A stretch of 64,000 nt of DNA from Amphimedon queenslandica (GCF_000090795.2 NW_003546268.1:108235-172234), one strand, 5' to 3'; positions 1-13,400 are shown, numbered from the stretch's first letter. The notes: generated by a model from the letters alone, not told the origin. Numbers and translations: made by a program.

Positions 1-3000
1 GACATTACCACTTCTTATTGATGCAATCATACTAGCCATCGGATCAGCAGGAGCTGTAGAATAATAATAATAATAGCAAGAATTATGCTAACAGGCACTT
101 TTACCTAAAGGTTTCTTTTCTTCTACTTTAGCTTTTCTCAGTTTGACCTGTCCACTACGTATGGATGCCATTACATTAGCCATTGGATCACCACCAGCTA
201 TAGAAGAGAAAAGAACAAAGGAATCATAGTCAAAGTAGAAAGAGAGAAGTTACACACACTCTTGTATCAGTACACAAAGTAATTTGTAGCAATACAAGTA
301 AACATCTGTTAGCACACATGCTATGCACAAGTGAAGAAGTACTAAGTAGTACAAGCATTATGGATTATTAAATATTAAAGAATTTCAAAACAACAATATT
401 GACTGCTTTCATCTAAAATGGCTCAGAAAAAATTTTGATACACAAAATTTAAGAACATTTGAACTGATTTTGATCAAATTTGGATTATTTAAGAGTTCTA
501 AAAGTTGCTTCAAAATTTTGTAAGAAACTATTTTAAATGTAGTACACAGTATTTGATTGAAAATGGCTAGGAAAAATCTCTCTCTATTTATATTACTTCT
601 TGTGATGCAAGTACAGTGCACTTAGAATTAATTAATAATTATTATAATTATAGTTTTGTATACTTACATGATTCTTCTGGCGATTTTTCATCTACAGAAG
701 CTTTTTTTAACCTGAGAGAAACAGAACAAAAATTTATGACAAAATATTTGAGTCAATAATATTTGTGATCAAAAATGAATGAAGAATTCTCATTGTTCTG
801 ATACAGATCAATAGTCTGAAGCCCAACATAGTGAACAGGTACATATACTTACAGTATAGTACAGTATATGTATGTGTTTGTACACCCCTGCCTACAATAT
901 AGGCAGGGGCATATCTAGAAATTTGTAAAGGGGGATGCTGAGGGCATTGAAAGCACACCACAATTTTGGCCACAACCCCTTTTTACGGCAGTAAAATGGC
1001 AATTTCCTTCATTTTCGTGAATTATGGGTGGGGTCTAGATAATTTCAAGCATACTGGTACTTCTCATTGCTTTTTAAAGCACTGGGAACTGCTGAAATCA
1101 TGATCAGGGGGCTAGATAATTTTATTAAGAGGCTTGGTAGTGGTGCAAGAGTCCAGGACTTGAGTGTTTTTTTCTGAGCCCAGCCATGAGGGGGGTGCTC
1201 AAGCCCCGTTAGCCCCCCTGGATACGCCACTGGCACAAGACAACTTGTGGTCAGACCTTTGATGTGAGCTGTTGCCTCAAGTAGAGAGTCCTAGTTTTTG
1301 GCAACAAGTTGCTTGACCACATATTGGACTTAGATTATTATTTTTTAGTTATGTTTGAATAAGCAGCATGCTCAATGAGCTGACAAGTATGGCTTCTGGA
1401 GCAACTTTAATTTCATAAAAAGTTCAATTTTGATCAGAATCAGCTCAAACTTTCTACACAACATAGGTGTATGTATCAGAGAAAATTTAAAAATAAAAAT
1501 TCTCTCCTTTTTAATTTTGGCAAAATTTGACCAAACAAGGACTTCGGCCCAATTTTTAAGTGACTTCTAAAATTTATAAAAATCCAAATTTGGTCGGAAT
1601 CAGCTGAAACTTTCTACACAACATACATGTCAGTACATGTATTATGCATCAAAAAAAGTATATTTTTTCCTTTTCAATTTTTGAAACAGTTTGCCCAAGT
1701 CCTGTACTACTATATACCACATAAATTTCATAGTACACAATATAGTACAAGTATAAAAATTCAAAAAAATTAATCTTGGTTAGAATCAGCTCAAAATTTC
1801 TATGCAACACCAATAACATGCAAAAAATTAAAAAATGTACTGGAAAGGAGCTGAATCCTGTGATGCTAATATTTTATGATTTATATTATTAATGCCATAA
1901 GCCAGGAAAAACATTTTTAAAAAGTACGTGTATAAATTTCTAAAAATAATAAGGTGTTACCTTATTTTAAAGAAGCCACTTATTTTTAAGTAGACAATTT
2001 TTTGTAATTTGTTAATGGTACTGATTTAGCGTGTATTAATTTTTTCGCGATTTTGCTCTTTTTTTCCCAATTAACTGTTAATAAACCTTAATTATTAATA
2101 AATGCAAGTACTAATTTTTGTGATTTTAAAGCCACTCGCAAAAAACGCAAAAATTAGTACTCACAAATAATAGTGATCTTAAGGTACATTTCAGTTCAGT
2201 GGGTACTGTAGTTGGCATTTCTGATATGTTGATTGATTTGGTCATGTACCATTGAGAATGCACATAGTGGTTTATAATGGTGGTTTCTACTTTGGTAATG
2301 GCTCACCAAATTCAGCAAAATTTACTCTTCCAAAATTACCAGCTACATGTACATGTACTTTGGATTTCCTACAAGATTTAGTATCATGCTCAGTCTGGAA
2401 ATTTCTATAGTATGATTCATTGTATTTCACAAAAAATTAATAGAAAATTCAAATTTTTTATTTTAAAATTATTTTTAATTTTAAAAGTTTAAGACTATTC
2501 CTCAACATTGATTTTTAAAATTGCTCCAAAATTTAGCAAAGAACCCTGTACTACATGTATACATAGACAATATAGTTTTAAAAGATATTTCACCAAAAAT
2601 GAATAGGAGAAAAATTTTCATTTTAATAATTTTTTTAGATCAGATACATCTGTATCTAGAAGACATTGTGTAGAAAGTTTGAGGTGAGCCGATCAAAATT
2701 GGATTTTAAAAAATATTCCAAAAGCCATGTACCATATTGCAGTGCTTATGCTAACTTATGTCGTTTATATAGTTAGCATGTATTGTGGGAAACCTGTACA
2801 TTACATAATAGCAGATTTCAAGGGTCATGTATGATCATGATAAAAGATCCTTACTGTACACTGGCCAGTGATGCTCCGAGAGATGGTAAAGGAGGAGGAG
2901 CAGCTCCTGATCCACCTAATAATGAACATCATGAATGACAATACTTATTATAATTAATGAATTACCAGGTGGGGGAGGGGGAGGAGGTGGGGGCGGTGGT

Positions 3001-6000
3001 ACTAAAAATAGAACAGAGAATCACACTAGAGATCACATAATCACTTACTTCCTGCTCCACCAGGAGGAGGAGGAGGAGGAGGGGGAGGAGGGGGAGGGGC
3101 TCCAGCTGCTACTAATAATTATTAATAACTATAATACTTATAATAATTATAGGGTCCTTACCTCCTGGAGGTAGAGGGGGAGGTGGTGGAGGGGGAGGAG
3201 CTCCACTTCCTAAAAAAATAAATTGTGTTGTTAGGAATGAGCTGACTTGTCTTGCTTTCACATAAACAAACAATTAACTTTCAATTTCATAACAATAAAC
3301 AAAAAATAATACTGTATGGCAGGTTATTTTTGTGGTGCTTTATTTTTGTGGTTTTGAAGCTTAATTACCATCAAATTTAAACCCACAAAATCATTAAGTG
3401 CCATACCCTAGCTTTAGAGGCTATGTAAGTTGTCAACCATGAAAATTAAAACCACAAAGTGACCCATAAAATAAGTAGCTGAAATACATCAAATATTGTA
3501 TTTTTGTATTCAGTAATTTTATGATTATTACTCAATAGAATTTTAACTGCCACATATTAAGCAAAAAAGGGTTGGGGGTTGGCAGAATCACAGTATTCAT
3601 TGTTCACAAAATTTTTGTCACAAAAATTTTTGGCAGATCTACATGATAAATAGTTTTTTATGTTTGTTGCTCCACGTTTTGAGAAGTACACACACGTACA
3701 GTACATGTACAAATGGCAGAGTCTATATGATAGTTGTTAATGTGCAATGTACATCTAGCTATAAACAACTTAATGCAGTTATTTTTCATTTTAGAATAAA
3801 AACAGTTTCTATTTACTTAGTACGTACAAGCACACTCTCATAAACAAACTGATAACTACAACTATTAGTACCTGGTGGAGGAGGGGGAGGGGGAGGAGGA
3901 GGAGGAGGAGGACCTGATCCACCAGAAGGTAATGATGAAGCTGCTTCCTTTAATTGAGACACTTGTGCCTTCAACTCCTCAACTAATAGAGAGACAGAGA
4001 GAATGAGTGATGGAGTGTAAACATAAAGAGACAGAGAGACAGGAGGAGTTCAACTGGATAAGAGTACATGTAGTTTGTGGGTTAATGTTACACAACACTA
4101 TTTAGATAATATCTTATTGTACTTTATAAAATCTCAGTGCATTATATTCAATAGCAAAAGATTAATGCTATTACTTTTGCTTAAATGTTTATGCTAAGCA
4201 GCATGCAGACTCTTGTCAGTGAATTTTAAAGTTGTTGACAAAATACCATAGTACTACTACTATACAGGGTATTTTTTCAAAAATTGCTGGAGAGAATTTT
4301 TCATTTTTATAATTATCTAATACACATGCATGTTCTTGTGCTGTATGAAAATTTTGAGCTGATTCTGATAAAAATTAGATTTTTTTTACAATTTTCACAA
4401 GTTACTCAAAAATCAAGCCAAAGTCCTTGTACCAATTTTAATCATGATGTACATGTACCAATTAAATTCCCAAATTTTACCAAAAATGACTACGAGAGAA
4501 TTCTTCATTTTTATAATTTTTTGCCGATACATATACATGTTCTTGATTGTGTAGCAAGTTTGATCAAAATTGAATGTTTTATGAATTCCTAAATTTGTCC
4601 CAAAGCCATGTACATGTACTATTGTAGTGCTTGTCAGCTCATGAAGTATGCTTTTAGCTTGCTTAGCAAGCTTTTTGGGAAACCCTGAAGCTGCTAATAG
4701 CCTAAAGACTAAGCCAAGGAGAAAGCTACAGGTCAATACATGTACATATACATGCATGAAAGAGTTCACACGCAACCAATAAAATGATAATCGACATGTG
4801 GTGTCCCCCATTACTATCAATATCATTGTAAGGTATTATTTACAAATATGGAGCTATTATACTCAGGATAAAGATGCCAGCTTTGGCTTCTATTATACTT
4901 AGTCACAGTCACTCTGTCTCTTTCTTTCTTCCTCACCTTCTGCCTCAGCAGTGGCTGCCCTTTGTCCTTCGGTATCCAATTGGCTTGTTAATAATCTCAA
5001 TCTCTCGTCAAGTTCTATAGAAACAATAGAACAAGATCAATTTTATACTAGCTGTGTGATGCAATATGTCATTAACTAAATGATGCATAATGTGATGCAT
5101 AATAATATCATGTCAACTAACGTTGGTTCTCTTCTGCTAGAGATGATTCCTGAAGTAAAGCAATCTGCTCCTCTAACTCTTTAATCTATATTAACACAAA
5201 TAAACAAAATAAGGTACACTCAGCTACTAACACATGTACATGTATGTACATACTTTCACTTGACTATTTTGCTCAGAATCGCTTAGTTTCTTTTGAAGTG
5301 TTTCAATTTCCAACAGAGCATTTGTTAATTTATCATCATCAGCAGCTGCTGACATTAATGCTGTACTTTGCCTTTGCAATGTCTTAAGACTAGTTTGTAA
5401 CTACACGAAAGGAGAGAAAGAGAGAGAGAGAGAGAGAAAAGAAATAAAGTATAGAGCAAAAGTAGCTGATCAGTAAAACTAAGTGACTATTTCTCTCCAT
5501 TACTTTATTAGCTTTGCTTTCAGCTTCTGCTCTTGCTGCCTTCTCTTCCTCCAGTTCTATGCTCAAGCCCTTCATTTGATCAATTGTTAGCTGAGACACT
5601 ATTAGCACAAAATACATCATAATTCAAATTAGTAGCAGCAGCTGCTACATGTACACAGACACAATCTACTCAATGTGAACATATGTCAATCCATTACTTG
5701 TTTTTAACTGCTCAAATTCGGCCAGTTGTGCTGCAGTAGGTCTCACCATTAGCTCCTCTTCTAGTCTAGTACACTGAAATAAAATAATAATAGGAACAAC
5801 AGCTGTAGCATAAATATTAAGAATTCAGAAGCCATAATGTGCATATACATGTACATTGTACATGTACACATGTACATGTACACATGTACTTACAAGTACC
5901 AATCATTACTACATACTGTACAAACATTTGTATAGTGTTTACTTTACATAGACATACTTTCTCTGTTGTTTGTGTCAGCGATGCTTTACTAGCTTCAAGT

Positions 6001-7710
6001 TCAGACTGAGTGACCTGTAACTTCTTTTCACTTTTCTGAACTCGTTCCTGGAGGACAAGCAGTTCTTTCTTCACTTCATTCAGTGCTTGATCAAGATCTA
6101 TAAATAAAATAAGTGTAAAGTCATAATAGACTATATTATTCCCATTTCCTTCAATGTATGCATGAATACCGAAAGTGATTACTAATTATAAATTCATAAT
6201 TAAAGACATACAATACATTAGAAGCAATAGCTATTCTTTAAAGTTATTAGCCAAATAAAATTATCATTCAGGAAACTTGAATGACATACCTTCCTTCTCT
6301 GTAAATAGTTTGGAGTTTTCTGTTGTCAATTCATTGAGTTGCTGTAAGATGAAATATGTTTTCAGATTATCAAGATTCCATGTCATTCATGTTTTGTATC
6401 ACTCACCGCTAGCAGCTTCTTGTGATCTTCACCACTCGTACTAGTAGCATTGCTAAGAGATGAGGTAGCTCTCTTTAGGATCTTGTTCTCTTGAGACATC
6501 TAAAAAGAGACATGCAGTAAATGAGTAAGGATAAACAAAGAGTTCTTTACCTCCATTGCCATTGTTTCTGCTCTTTCTCTCATTTCCGTTTGTTCTTCAA
6601 GGTCCTGGGTCAGTTTACCATATTGATCAAAAGCTTTGGCAGAAGCTATACGGAAATAATTATAGCAAAAACAATCATTATACTCCACAAATGTACACAG
6701 TTATTACTGATGCTTTAATCGCACAATCAATAATAACATCACTAGCACTAGTAAACACACATCATGAATAGGCTAATTACTTATTGGATAGGTCCATACA
6801 ACATGACAGTGCAATTCAAAAATTTGTCACAGAAAATCATAATGTTATTTTATCAGAGTTACAAAATCAAGTACACGTAAAAGTTTAAGAAAGTGTACCA
6901 AGTGTAATACCAACTGAAGTGATTGTGTTTATGCGTCACACCATTCTAGCACTACTTAGGCAACATATCAACATACATGTATTCATCAGATGTACATGTA
7001 TAAGCCCAAACAAAGTTTGGAGTTATAAAGATTGTATGTGATTCTAAATAGGATGCAATGTCTATACTTAGTGATAAAATAAGCATTCACTGTTTTGCAA
7101 GCAAACATAGCACAATATAGCTCTATACCAGTATAAACATACACACATGTAATGGCAATGTGTTGTGAGTAAATGGTCTGTTCGCTTAGCTTTTATAAAC
7201 AGACCATTATGCAAAGATAGCAATACATCTCTTTCTCTATACATACATGCACAATTAACCATTCAAAATAACACATTTAATAAGGTAATTTTCATAAGAA
7301 TATTCAACAAAAATCTTAAGCATCAATTGTATAAATCTTTTGGACTATGCATGAGTACATGTACAGTACATGTATTTGTGATGAGGTTTATTTACTTTCT
7401 CTGAGGTTTTCCAGCTCATCTTGTATAGACTTGAGCTGGCTTTGTGCCTCTATCCTTGCCCTCTTCTGCTCTTCTACCTGTAGAGAATTACCAGTATTAA
7501 GTCAGACAGTGTTATTATTATTAACTTGCTACAGTAATTTCAGTAAATTAATGTTACTCTCAAGACAATAGTTATTCTAGGATATGCCATACCCACGAAC
7601 CTGCTTTAGATTCTGATCGTGTCTCTGTCTCATTTGATCAAACTCAATTAAAGCTATATAAGAAAGAAAACCATTATAGTAACAACTAATAGAAAACCCA
7701 AGTAAGGCCA

Positions 7711-7793
<83 letters not shown>

Positions 7794-8295
7794 TGTTATA
7801 ATTGCATCATGTAAAGGATGAAAAGAGTACTTAGCATGTATTGTATGGCAAAATTGCTACCAGCTGCTTTCAAAGAACAAGCAAGCTAGGCCTAGGTAGC
7901 TAGGTCAGAGGGGCAGCCACTCCTCCACTGTGTCTATCAATGTCGATATATCACAGGCTCTCCCTCTCTGCTCTAACAATCCTCTTACCTTTTCTTGCAA
8001 CAGATTTTAAAGTCTCATAATTTCTATCAACAGTCATATACTTCATTATCACCTCCTCCTTTCCCTGGCTCCCACCATTTGGAGGAAGACGAGGAGCACT
8101 GCTGCTACCAGTCACTGCCCCATTCTGTTGCTGCTGGTAAATGGAAGGAGGATGCTGTACTGGAGCTGGTCCTGTGATGCTGCTCTGCATATCCAAAGGC
8201 TGGGGTAGGGGACGGTGTTCTAAACTTTTTTGTCTCGGAGGAGGCGGTGGGGGACGGTGCGGTCCCCTGATATTATAAGCTGCCGTTGTTGACAT
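1..8295 (-). CDS. Shootin-1-like coiled-coil protein, 3' end outside window
   Basis: Homologue of shootin-1 (SHTN1/KIAA1598), which in vertebrates couples actin retrograde flow to adhesion. The start is ATG at 8295. Exons read as 7989-8295, 7601-7653, 7396-7477, 6551-6645, 6407-6500, 6290-6341, 5958-6097, 5698-5773, 5504-5598, 5254-5400, 5122-5185, 4937-5014, 3872-3982, 3162-3209, about 3049-3105, 2966-3001, 2855-2915, 668-711, 115-197 and 1-53. The order is a Pro/Gln-rich N-terminus, a long coiled coil (for example LTQDLEEQTEMRERAE and LSIELEEEKAARAEAE, matching shootin's paired helices), five short polyproline exons, then two WH2-like segments (DPMANVMASIRSGQVKLRK and DPMASMIASIRSG) comparable to shootin's region after its prolines. 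The human protein lacks the N-terminal Pro-rich leader. Repeats fill the 2.1-kb intron 712-2854. Family assignment is by remembered similarity; small exon borders in the proline part are uncertain. Confidence 0.8.
904..1232. mobile_element. Old copy of the 340-bp CAGGGGCGTATCTAG MITE
   Basis: Non-autonomous DNA transposon fragment in a shootin intron. It has the same organisation as the copies at 38407, 46788 and 51820: left end CAGGGGCATATCTAG, a GGGGGTGCTCAAGCCCC-like block near the right end, and right end GATACGCCACTG. It differs from the other three at many positions and no target duplication is visible (ATAGG before, GCACA after), so it is the oldest of the four. Confidence 0.75.
1345..2760. 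repeat. Patches of the GATCGGAATCAGCTCAAACTT repeat family plus MITE debris
   Basis: This intronic stretch holds several imperfect copies of an AT-rich unit recognisable by CAATTTTTGAGCAACTTTA-like, GGAATCAGCTCAAACTTTC-like and GAGAATTCTCTCCTAGCCA-like words, in both orientations (about 1345-1860 and 2365-2760). Between them, 2226-2345 resembles the inner part of the CCGTATAGCGGG MITE found at 58872 (CATTGAGAATGC, TAATGG, CCAAATTC). No coding exon was found. Confidence 0.6.
4140..4700. repeat. Copy of the AT-rich internal-repeat element in a shootin intron
   Basis: Two consecutive units carry GAGAGAATTTTTCATTTTTA-like and TTTGAGCTGATTCTGAT-like words, ending with CTTGTCAGCTCATGAAG...GCTTGCTTAGCAAGC, the head module of the family in reverse orientation. 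It lies between the exons at 3872-3982 and 4937-5014 and explains the long opposite-strand open frames here. Confidence 0.6.
7712..7790. repeat. (CA)n microsatellite
   Basis: About 39 uninterrupted CA dinucleotides inside the first intron of the shootin-like gene. It creates a spurious Cys-Val open frame on the minus strand. Confidence 0.98.
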
Positions 8296-8301
8296 TTGCA
8301 A

Positions 8302-8996
8302 GCTAAAAACGATAATCCTTGCAAAAAGGAAACTCTCTCAAGCAACAATATCCTGTGTAATAAATTATCTCTCTTCAGCAGCTCCTCTTCTTGAGCTGCC
8401 TCCTCCCTCAGGCCCTAGCTTATTAAAGTCATTAGTGGGCGATAAAATCAAGGGCGGGAACTGCCGGGAAGAGTACTGCGCATGCGCGAACAACGCCCAA
8501 GCTGAATAATGAGGTGGCAATTTTTTCAAAAATTAAATTATTTTTCATGAGAAAATTGATAAGTGTTTAAAGACTTAAGACATAACAATTCTATAATAAT
8601 AATTAATGAATAATATATAATACAGTTTGTTTGAATATTTAGAGCTGTAGTTTAAACTATTAATAACATCAAAATAATAATAATTTGTGAATTATTATGT
8701 TATTAACAAAGACTGAAGAGACAATAATAAATTTTGATAATAATAATTAGTGAGAGAGAGAGATAATAATTGATTCTAAGCCTGTATTTAAGTCGGGAAT
8801 TCAAATTAATCAATATAATTAGAGAATATTATTATGACTAAAGAGAGACAAGGAAAATAATATGCTACTATAGCAAAAATAATGAGAGAGAGGGAAAGGG
8901 TTTAAGGGACATGACAAATAAACCTATTTTAGAAGTGCTGCACCAAATTAAGTAATGCTAAGGGCTGCCAATGTGCATAGCTGGTAGAGATGAGTT
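8302..8996. other. Intergenic spacer between shootin-like and nanos genes
   Basis: About 700 AT-rich bases. The side near 8295 is GC-richer and should hold the shootin-like promoter, including the palindrome at 8477. The rest is low-complexity TAATAA and GAGAGA sequence plus the presumed 3' UTR of nanos. No gene seen. Confidence 0.6.
8477..8487. promoter_or_regulatory. NRF1-type palindrome TGCGCATGCGC
   Basis: A perfect match to the NRF1 consensus, about 180 bases upstream of the shootin-like ATG and in the most GC-rich part of the spacer. NRF1 sites typically mark TATA-less animal promoters. Its use here is inferred. Confidence 0.55.
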
Positions 8997-9857
8997 TCAT
9001 TTCTTACGTGTAATGGTGATAGTGGCACGCTTCATCTGACTGGCAACGGTGGAGACTTTGCTTGCTTGGTTGTTCTCAGGGCAATACTTAATAGTATGCG
9101 AGAGATCACCATTAGCTCCGCAGAGAGGGCAAGTGTACGCACGAAGGACTGGGCAGGTCACTTTCCCTTCAGAGTCCTTGAGACAATGGCTGGTGTAGAA
9201 GCTCTCGCTTTCTCCATTATTCCTGCAGAAGACACACACTTGCTGCTTCACTGGCCTATTGGGGACTCTCACGCTTAAGCTCCCCCTCTCCAAAAGGGTG
9301 GAAGAAGAGACTCCATTAACTCCTACACCTGCTCCTCCTCGGTTAGTCTGCTGTTGCTGCTGCTGTTGGTGGTGGTGTTGGGTTTCAATGGAGTGGTGGT
9401 GTTGGGTTTCAATGGAGTGGTGGTGTCCAAATGCAAGGAGTGCATCATCAGACTCACCCATAGCTCGGAAAAAGTCAGTGGGGGTGGACGGATAGCTTCC
9501 AATGCCTCCATTCATCATCCCTCCATAAAACTCAGAGCTACCGTCACTGGAGTCAGGGGCGCTACCACCAGTAGACATGGAGAAATCCGAAGAAGATGCA
9601 GCAGAGCCCAAGCTGTCACGCCTTTCCCTAGAGTTATTGTTGTCGGAGATGGAGTGTTGATCTCGCATGCTGGATACGATGTTGAAGAGGCCAAAGTAGT
9701 CGGTGAACATGGAGAATTGATCCATCATTGGCTCCATCCTGCTGGTGTGCGAGCTAACGGGCTCTTCTTGATGGGCTGTAGAGTTATGGGTGCTGTCAGC
9801 TGGAGCAATGTTGCTGCTGCTTTTTGAAATGGCGCCAATCTGCAGAGCTTTAAGCAT
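8997..9857 (-). CDS. nanos: Nanos translational repressor, single exon
   Basis: A 286-residue intronless protein. The C-terminal third carries the tandem Nanos zinc fingers with exact spacing: first knuckle CVFC, 12 residues, H, 10 residues, C; second CPLC, 7 residues, H, 4 residues, C. Nanos binds mRNA 3' UTRs with Pumilio and recruits CCR4-NOT to keep germ/stem cells undifferentiated. Residues 48-61, [14 protein letters not shown], resemble the vertebrate NOT1-interacting motif with Trp replaced by Phe. The middle is Ser-rich with a duplicated HHHSIETQ octapeptide (a 24-base tandem repeat) followed by polyGln. The ATG at 9857 is the first in frame and follows a GC-richer leader. Confidence 0.95.
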   Translation of the reverse strand: MLKALQIGAISKSSSNIAPADSTHNSTAHQEEPVSSHTSRMEPMMDQFSMFTDYFGLFNIVSSMRDQHSISDNNNSRERRDSLGSAASSSDFSMSTGGSAPDSSDGSSEFYGGMMNGGIGSYPSTPTDFFRAMGESDDALLAFGHHHSIETQHHHSIETQHHHQQQQQQQTNRGGAGVGVNGVSSSTLLERGSLSVRVPNRPVKQQVCVFCRNNGESESFYTSHCLKDSEGKVTCPVLRAYTCPLCGANGDLSHTIKYCPENNQASKVSTVASQMKRATITITRKK

Positions 9858-10427
9858 TTTATACTCGTCTTTCTAGTGCTACAAAATCAGCTAGCCTGCA
9901 AACTTCTTTAGGAAATAACTGGGAGAGGAATAGAGGGCAGAGCAAGTCTTGAAAGAGAGCGAGCGTTCACCAGTTTTTGCCTCTCTTCAACTCTGCAAAG
10001 TGGGCGTGTTGTGATAGAGATGCAGCTGAAGTATATTCACACCTCACAATACGCCCAACCATGAATTGTGGTAAAATGGGCTGGGAGGGTTGCCTGATAA
10101 ACTCTATGGAGAAGGTGTTTCTTTTGCAGTTCACTTCTCCCTCTCTTGAGAGAATAATGCAATAAAAAAACTACAGGCAGCTTAGAGAAATTGCAATACC
10201 AATCCTAATTGCAGTGAATTCAATCAAGCCATTGACCAGCTATTTACTATAATAACAATACATACAATTGAGCTATTTGAGGAAAGACTAACACAGAGTG
10301 CACCTGTTTCGATATTTGATGCATCATAAAATTAATTATAACACATAAGAGTTTAAGTGATAACATTGGCCAAGAGTCAAAATATGCACTAATATACTTG
10401 ATTCTTATAATATTTATGTAATTAGCA
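9858..10427. other. Spacer between nanos and ENO4-like genes
   Basis: About 570 bases. The part next to nanos is GC-richer and probably holds its 5' UTR and promoter; the rest is AT-rich and probably the ENO4-like 3' UTR. A short open frame at 9977-10165 has no recognisable similarity. Confidence 0.5.
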
Positions 10428-13400
10428 CTATGATTCGACAGGTATCATTAATAGTGATGAAGGCCCTAGGAGTTTGAGTGACTCCAACTGCCCTTGTACC
10501 TGGATCAATCTTGAAATGGACATAGCAGCTGTTACTCCTGTGGGTGCTCCGACTTTTATTAGCTTACAGCCTAGAGCAACAGCCTGGATGAGTAATGAAG
10601 GGAATATTGCACATAGAGAGGATGTACTGTATGACCATAAAACTAACCAAATCAACATCAAAACTGAGACTATCAGATGTGAATGAGGAGGAGGGCTGGA
10701 GAGAAGAGAGTGAAATGTGAGAAACACGACCTATATCACGATGCATAAGAAAAGAAACAATGATAAATTATTGATAATACAAAATCTCAAAATGGACATG
10801 TAAACACATCTACCATGGTTTTATTCATGGTCCAAAATTCATGGACCTGGAATGTTTTTCTACTAGTGTGGTCCCGTTGGGTCCAACTCATAGTTACAAT
10901 TACCTTTTAAGTCATCAGCTTCATCAAAACACTCACTGAGTGTTTTAGTGTGACTGGAAGAGATGAACCCTGAGTTAATGATAGATAGAGAATCAATAGA
11001 CTCAGTCTCCCCTTCCTCTTCTTCTCCTTTCGTATCTTTCTGAATAACAATTGTAGCAGATGCAAGGCCTAGTAATGCATTCTCAGCCATAAGGAGACAC
11101 TGCTCATTCAGCTGCTCTTTCAATGACTGCCAGCTAGCAATGTCCTAATAGATTAGAATGTACATACAAATTGACATATAAAATGAGCTCTGTGTGTGTG
11201 TGCTTGGTGGGTGATTATTACATTAGGGTGGAGTGGGTCAATGAATCCTCCTATCCAAGGATAGGCACTGGTTAAACTGATACACACATTAACAAGCTCA
11301 TCTCCAGTCTTCCACTGCCCAGTAGATAGCTCATATTTCCTCTTATCCTGTATAAAGTACAAGTGTGTACTAAAGTGTGACTTAATTATGATACTAACAG
11401 ACAGTTCTCACTTAGTGAAATGTGGGAACACCACCAGACCTCTCTCCAGGGCTGGTGGGAACAAAACCACTCAAAGTCATTCCTAGCGGTTCTCACCCCT
11501 CGTTGGATTTACACATGCACTAAACAAGTCTGAGCACGAATGTACAAACATTATTATAAGAAATCAATAAGAAGCAGGAGCAGGAGAAGAAGCACATGGA
11601 GTGTGTAATAATGTACAGAGCCAAGGCAGCTGCTGATGGTAGGATAAAGGAACAAGACACAGGTGCTCGTTGCTCTGACCTTTTCTCAACACAGAAAAGG
11701 AGGTTGAGCAGGTTGATTACGTGTACATAGACTAAAATAACTTGATTTAACTATAATAGTATTTTTCTATACCTCATCATACATTGATTCCCCTCCAACA
11801 TCTAAATAAGCTAGGACTTCATCCTTCAGTGTTACACCAGCACTGGCACTGGCTTCTTTGATCAGATCCATTAACATCTCTGGTTTATCACAAGAAAAGT
11901 AATAAGCACCGCTCTTAGACACAGGAGCAGGCTAAAGAAAGGGAGGAGAGAGAGGAGATTAAGGGAGAGATGGAGAGGAGGAAAGAGATAGGAAACAAAG
12001 TGGGAGAGAATGAGGCTACCAGTAATATCATTATGTACACCACAAACTCACCCCCTTTGTCGATAGAGTGTGTCCCATCTCTTTATATACATTCATAATG
12101 TTCTTGAACCCAGTCATCAGTGATGATGAAGGAGATGGCAAGAGATACACTCCACGGATCCTAAGCTTTCCCAATCCACCTGCGACTACATTGAACAAAG
12201 GAAGGGGGAGAGAGAAGGTTTTGCTGGATGTGGTGCTTTTGTTAAATGATTGGTTTAAAGATAAGAAGAGAGGTTGGTTTGAGAGGAAGGCAAGAGAGAG
12301 AGCAGCTACACGTGACACGGCAGCCTTAGAGCTAGGATGAAGTGTGATTCCATGATCTAAATGAAATTGATAATATCAAGTATGTGTGTAATATCTTAAA
12401 TATTTCACACTCCCTCTCTTTCTATCTCTCTTGATTCTCCTCCCCACCAGCACCCCCCTCTTCAGCATGCAATACCTTGATTAATGACAGCGTTTAATTC
12501 AATTTGTGATTTCAAGTCTAACTCAGAGAGTATCACTGCATAGAACAATAATGAAACAATGAACGAACCTCTTACTATTATTATTGTTATTATCATTATT
12601 ATTGCTATTACCATTTAATCTATTGACAGTCTCTAGGTAAGGAGGGGTAGAAGCCTCTTTAGTTTTCTCTTCTACCTCTTCCTTCTTTGCCTCCTCCACC
12701 ACTGCCTCCTCTTCTTTAACTGGGAGTGCTTTAGCTTCTTTAGACTCTTTACTCTTGTCTTTGGTCTCTTTAGTGTCTTTGGGATTAGTCCCCGAGGGAG
12801 GTTTGCTCTTGCTTCCACTCCATTTCAGCTCACCATCATTTTTAGGCCAATTCAAGTCATGAGCATAAGTACCCACAGCCTGTTGAGAGACAGACAGAGA
12901 CAGACAGAAGATATTAAATGCCATTCTTATCACTGGAGGGTGTTTTAGTTATCATAAAGAAGAGAGAGAGTTGACATACACTATTATACCAATGGAAATG
13001 AAATCAACTGTACAGTATAAACTACAGGCAGCAGCTCCTCATTAGTTACACCCATTATTCCCAACCACATTAATACATACACAATGCCCTAATGTGTTCC
13101 AGGAGGCTGAAAATATGTGGCAAGTGTGTTTGGACAATAATCAGGTTTGCATTATTAACCTCTGGCCTCACACTATTGTCAGCACCTTTTGTAATTATGC
13201 CAAGGGAATTCCACCCGATAGCACAATAAGCCACTTTAAGCTGAAAATGAAAAGTCCCTGTGCTATAGGGTCTTTGGCAAAATTTTCACCAAAAAATAAC
13301 CAGGAGTAAATTTTTTAATAATGTTTCCTGATACATAAATTATACATGTACATGTTCTTGTTCTAATGTTATGTAGCAAGTTTGAGCTGATTTTGATCAA

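Noticed and set aside
904-1232. SINE or retroelement origin for the 340-bp family
   Set aside because: Terminal inverted repeats and fixed 5-base duplications, with no poly-A tail or tRNA-like promoter, indicate a DNA transposon.
2935-3174. Gly/Glu-rich plus-strand frame
   Set aside because: Reverse reading of the polyproline exons of the shootin-like gene.
4284-4826. Opposed open frames of 102 and 137 codons
   Set aside because: Both lie in dispersed AT-rich repeat sequence and show no protein similarity.
7577-7786. Cys-Val repeat open frame on the minus strand
   Set aside because: Product of the (CA)n microsatellite; only the tail overlaps a real shootin exon.
9354-9827. 157-codon plus-strand frame across nanos
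   Set aside because: Shadow of the nanos coding sequence, whose zinc-finger frame is unambiguous on the other strand.
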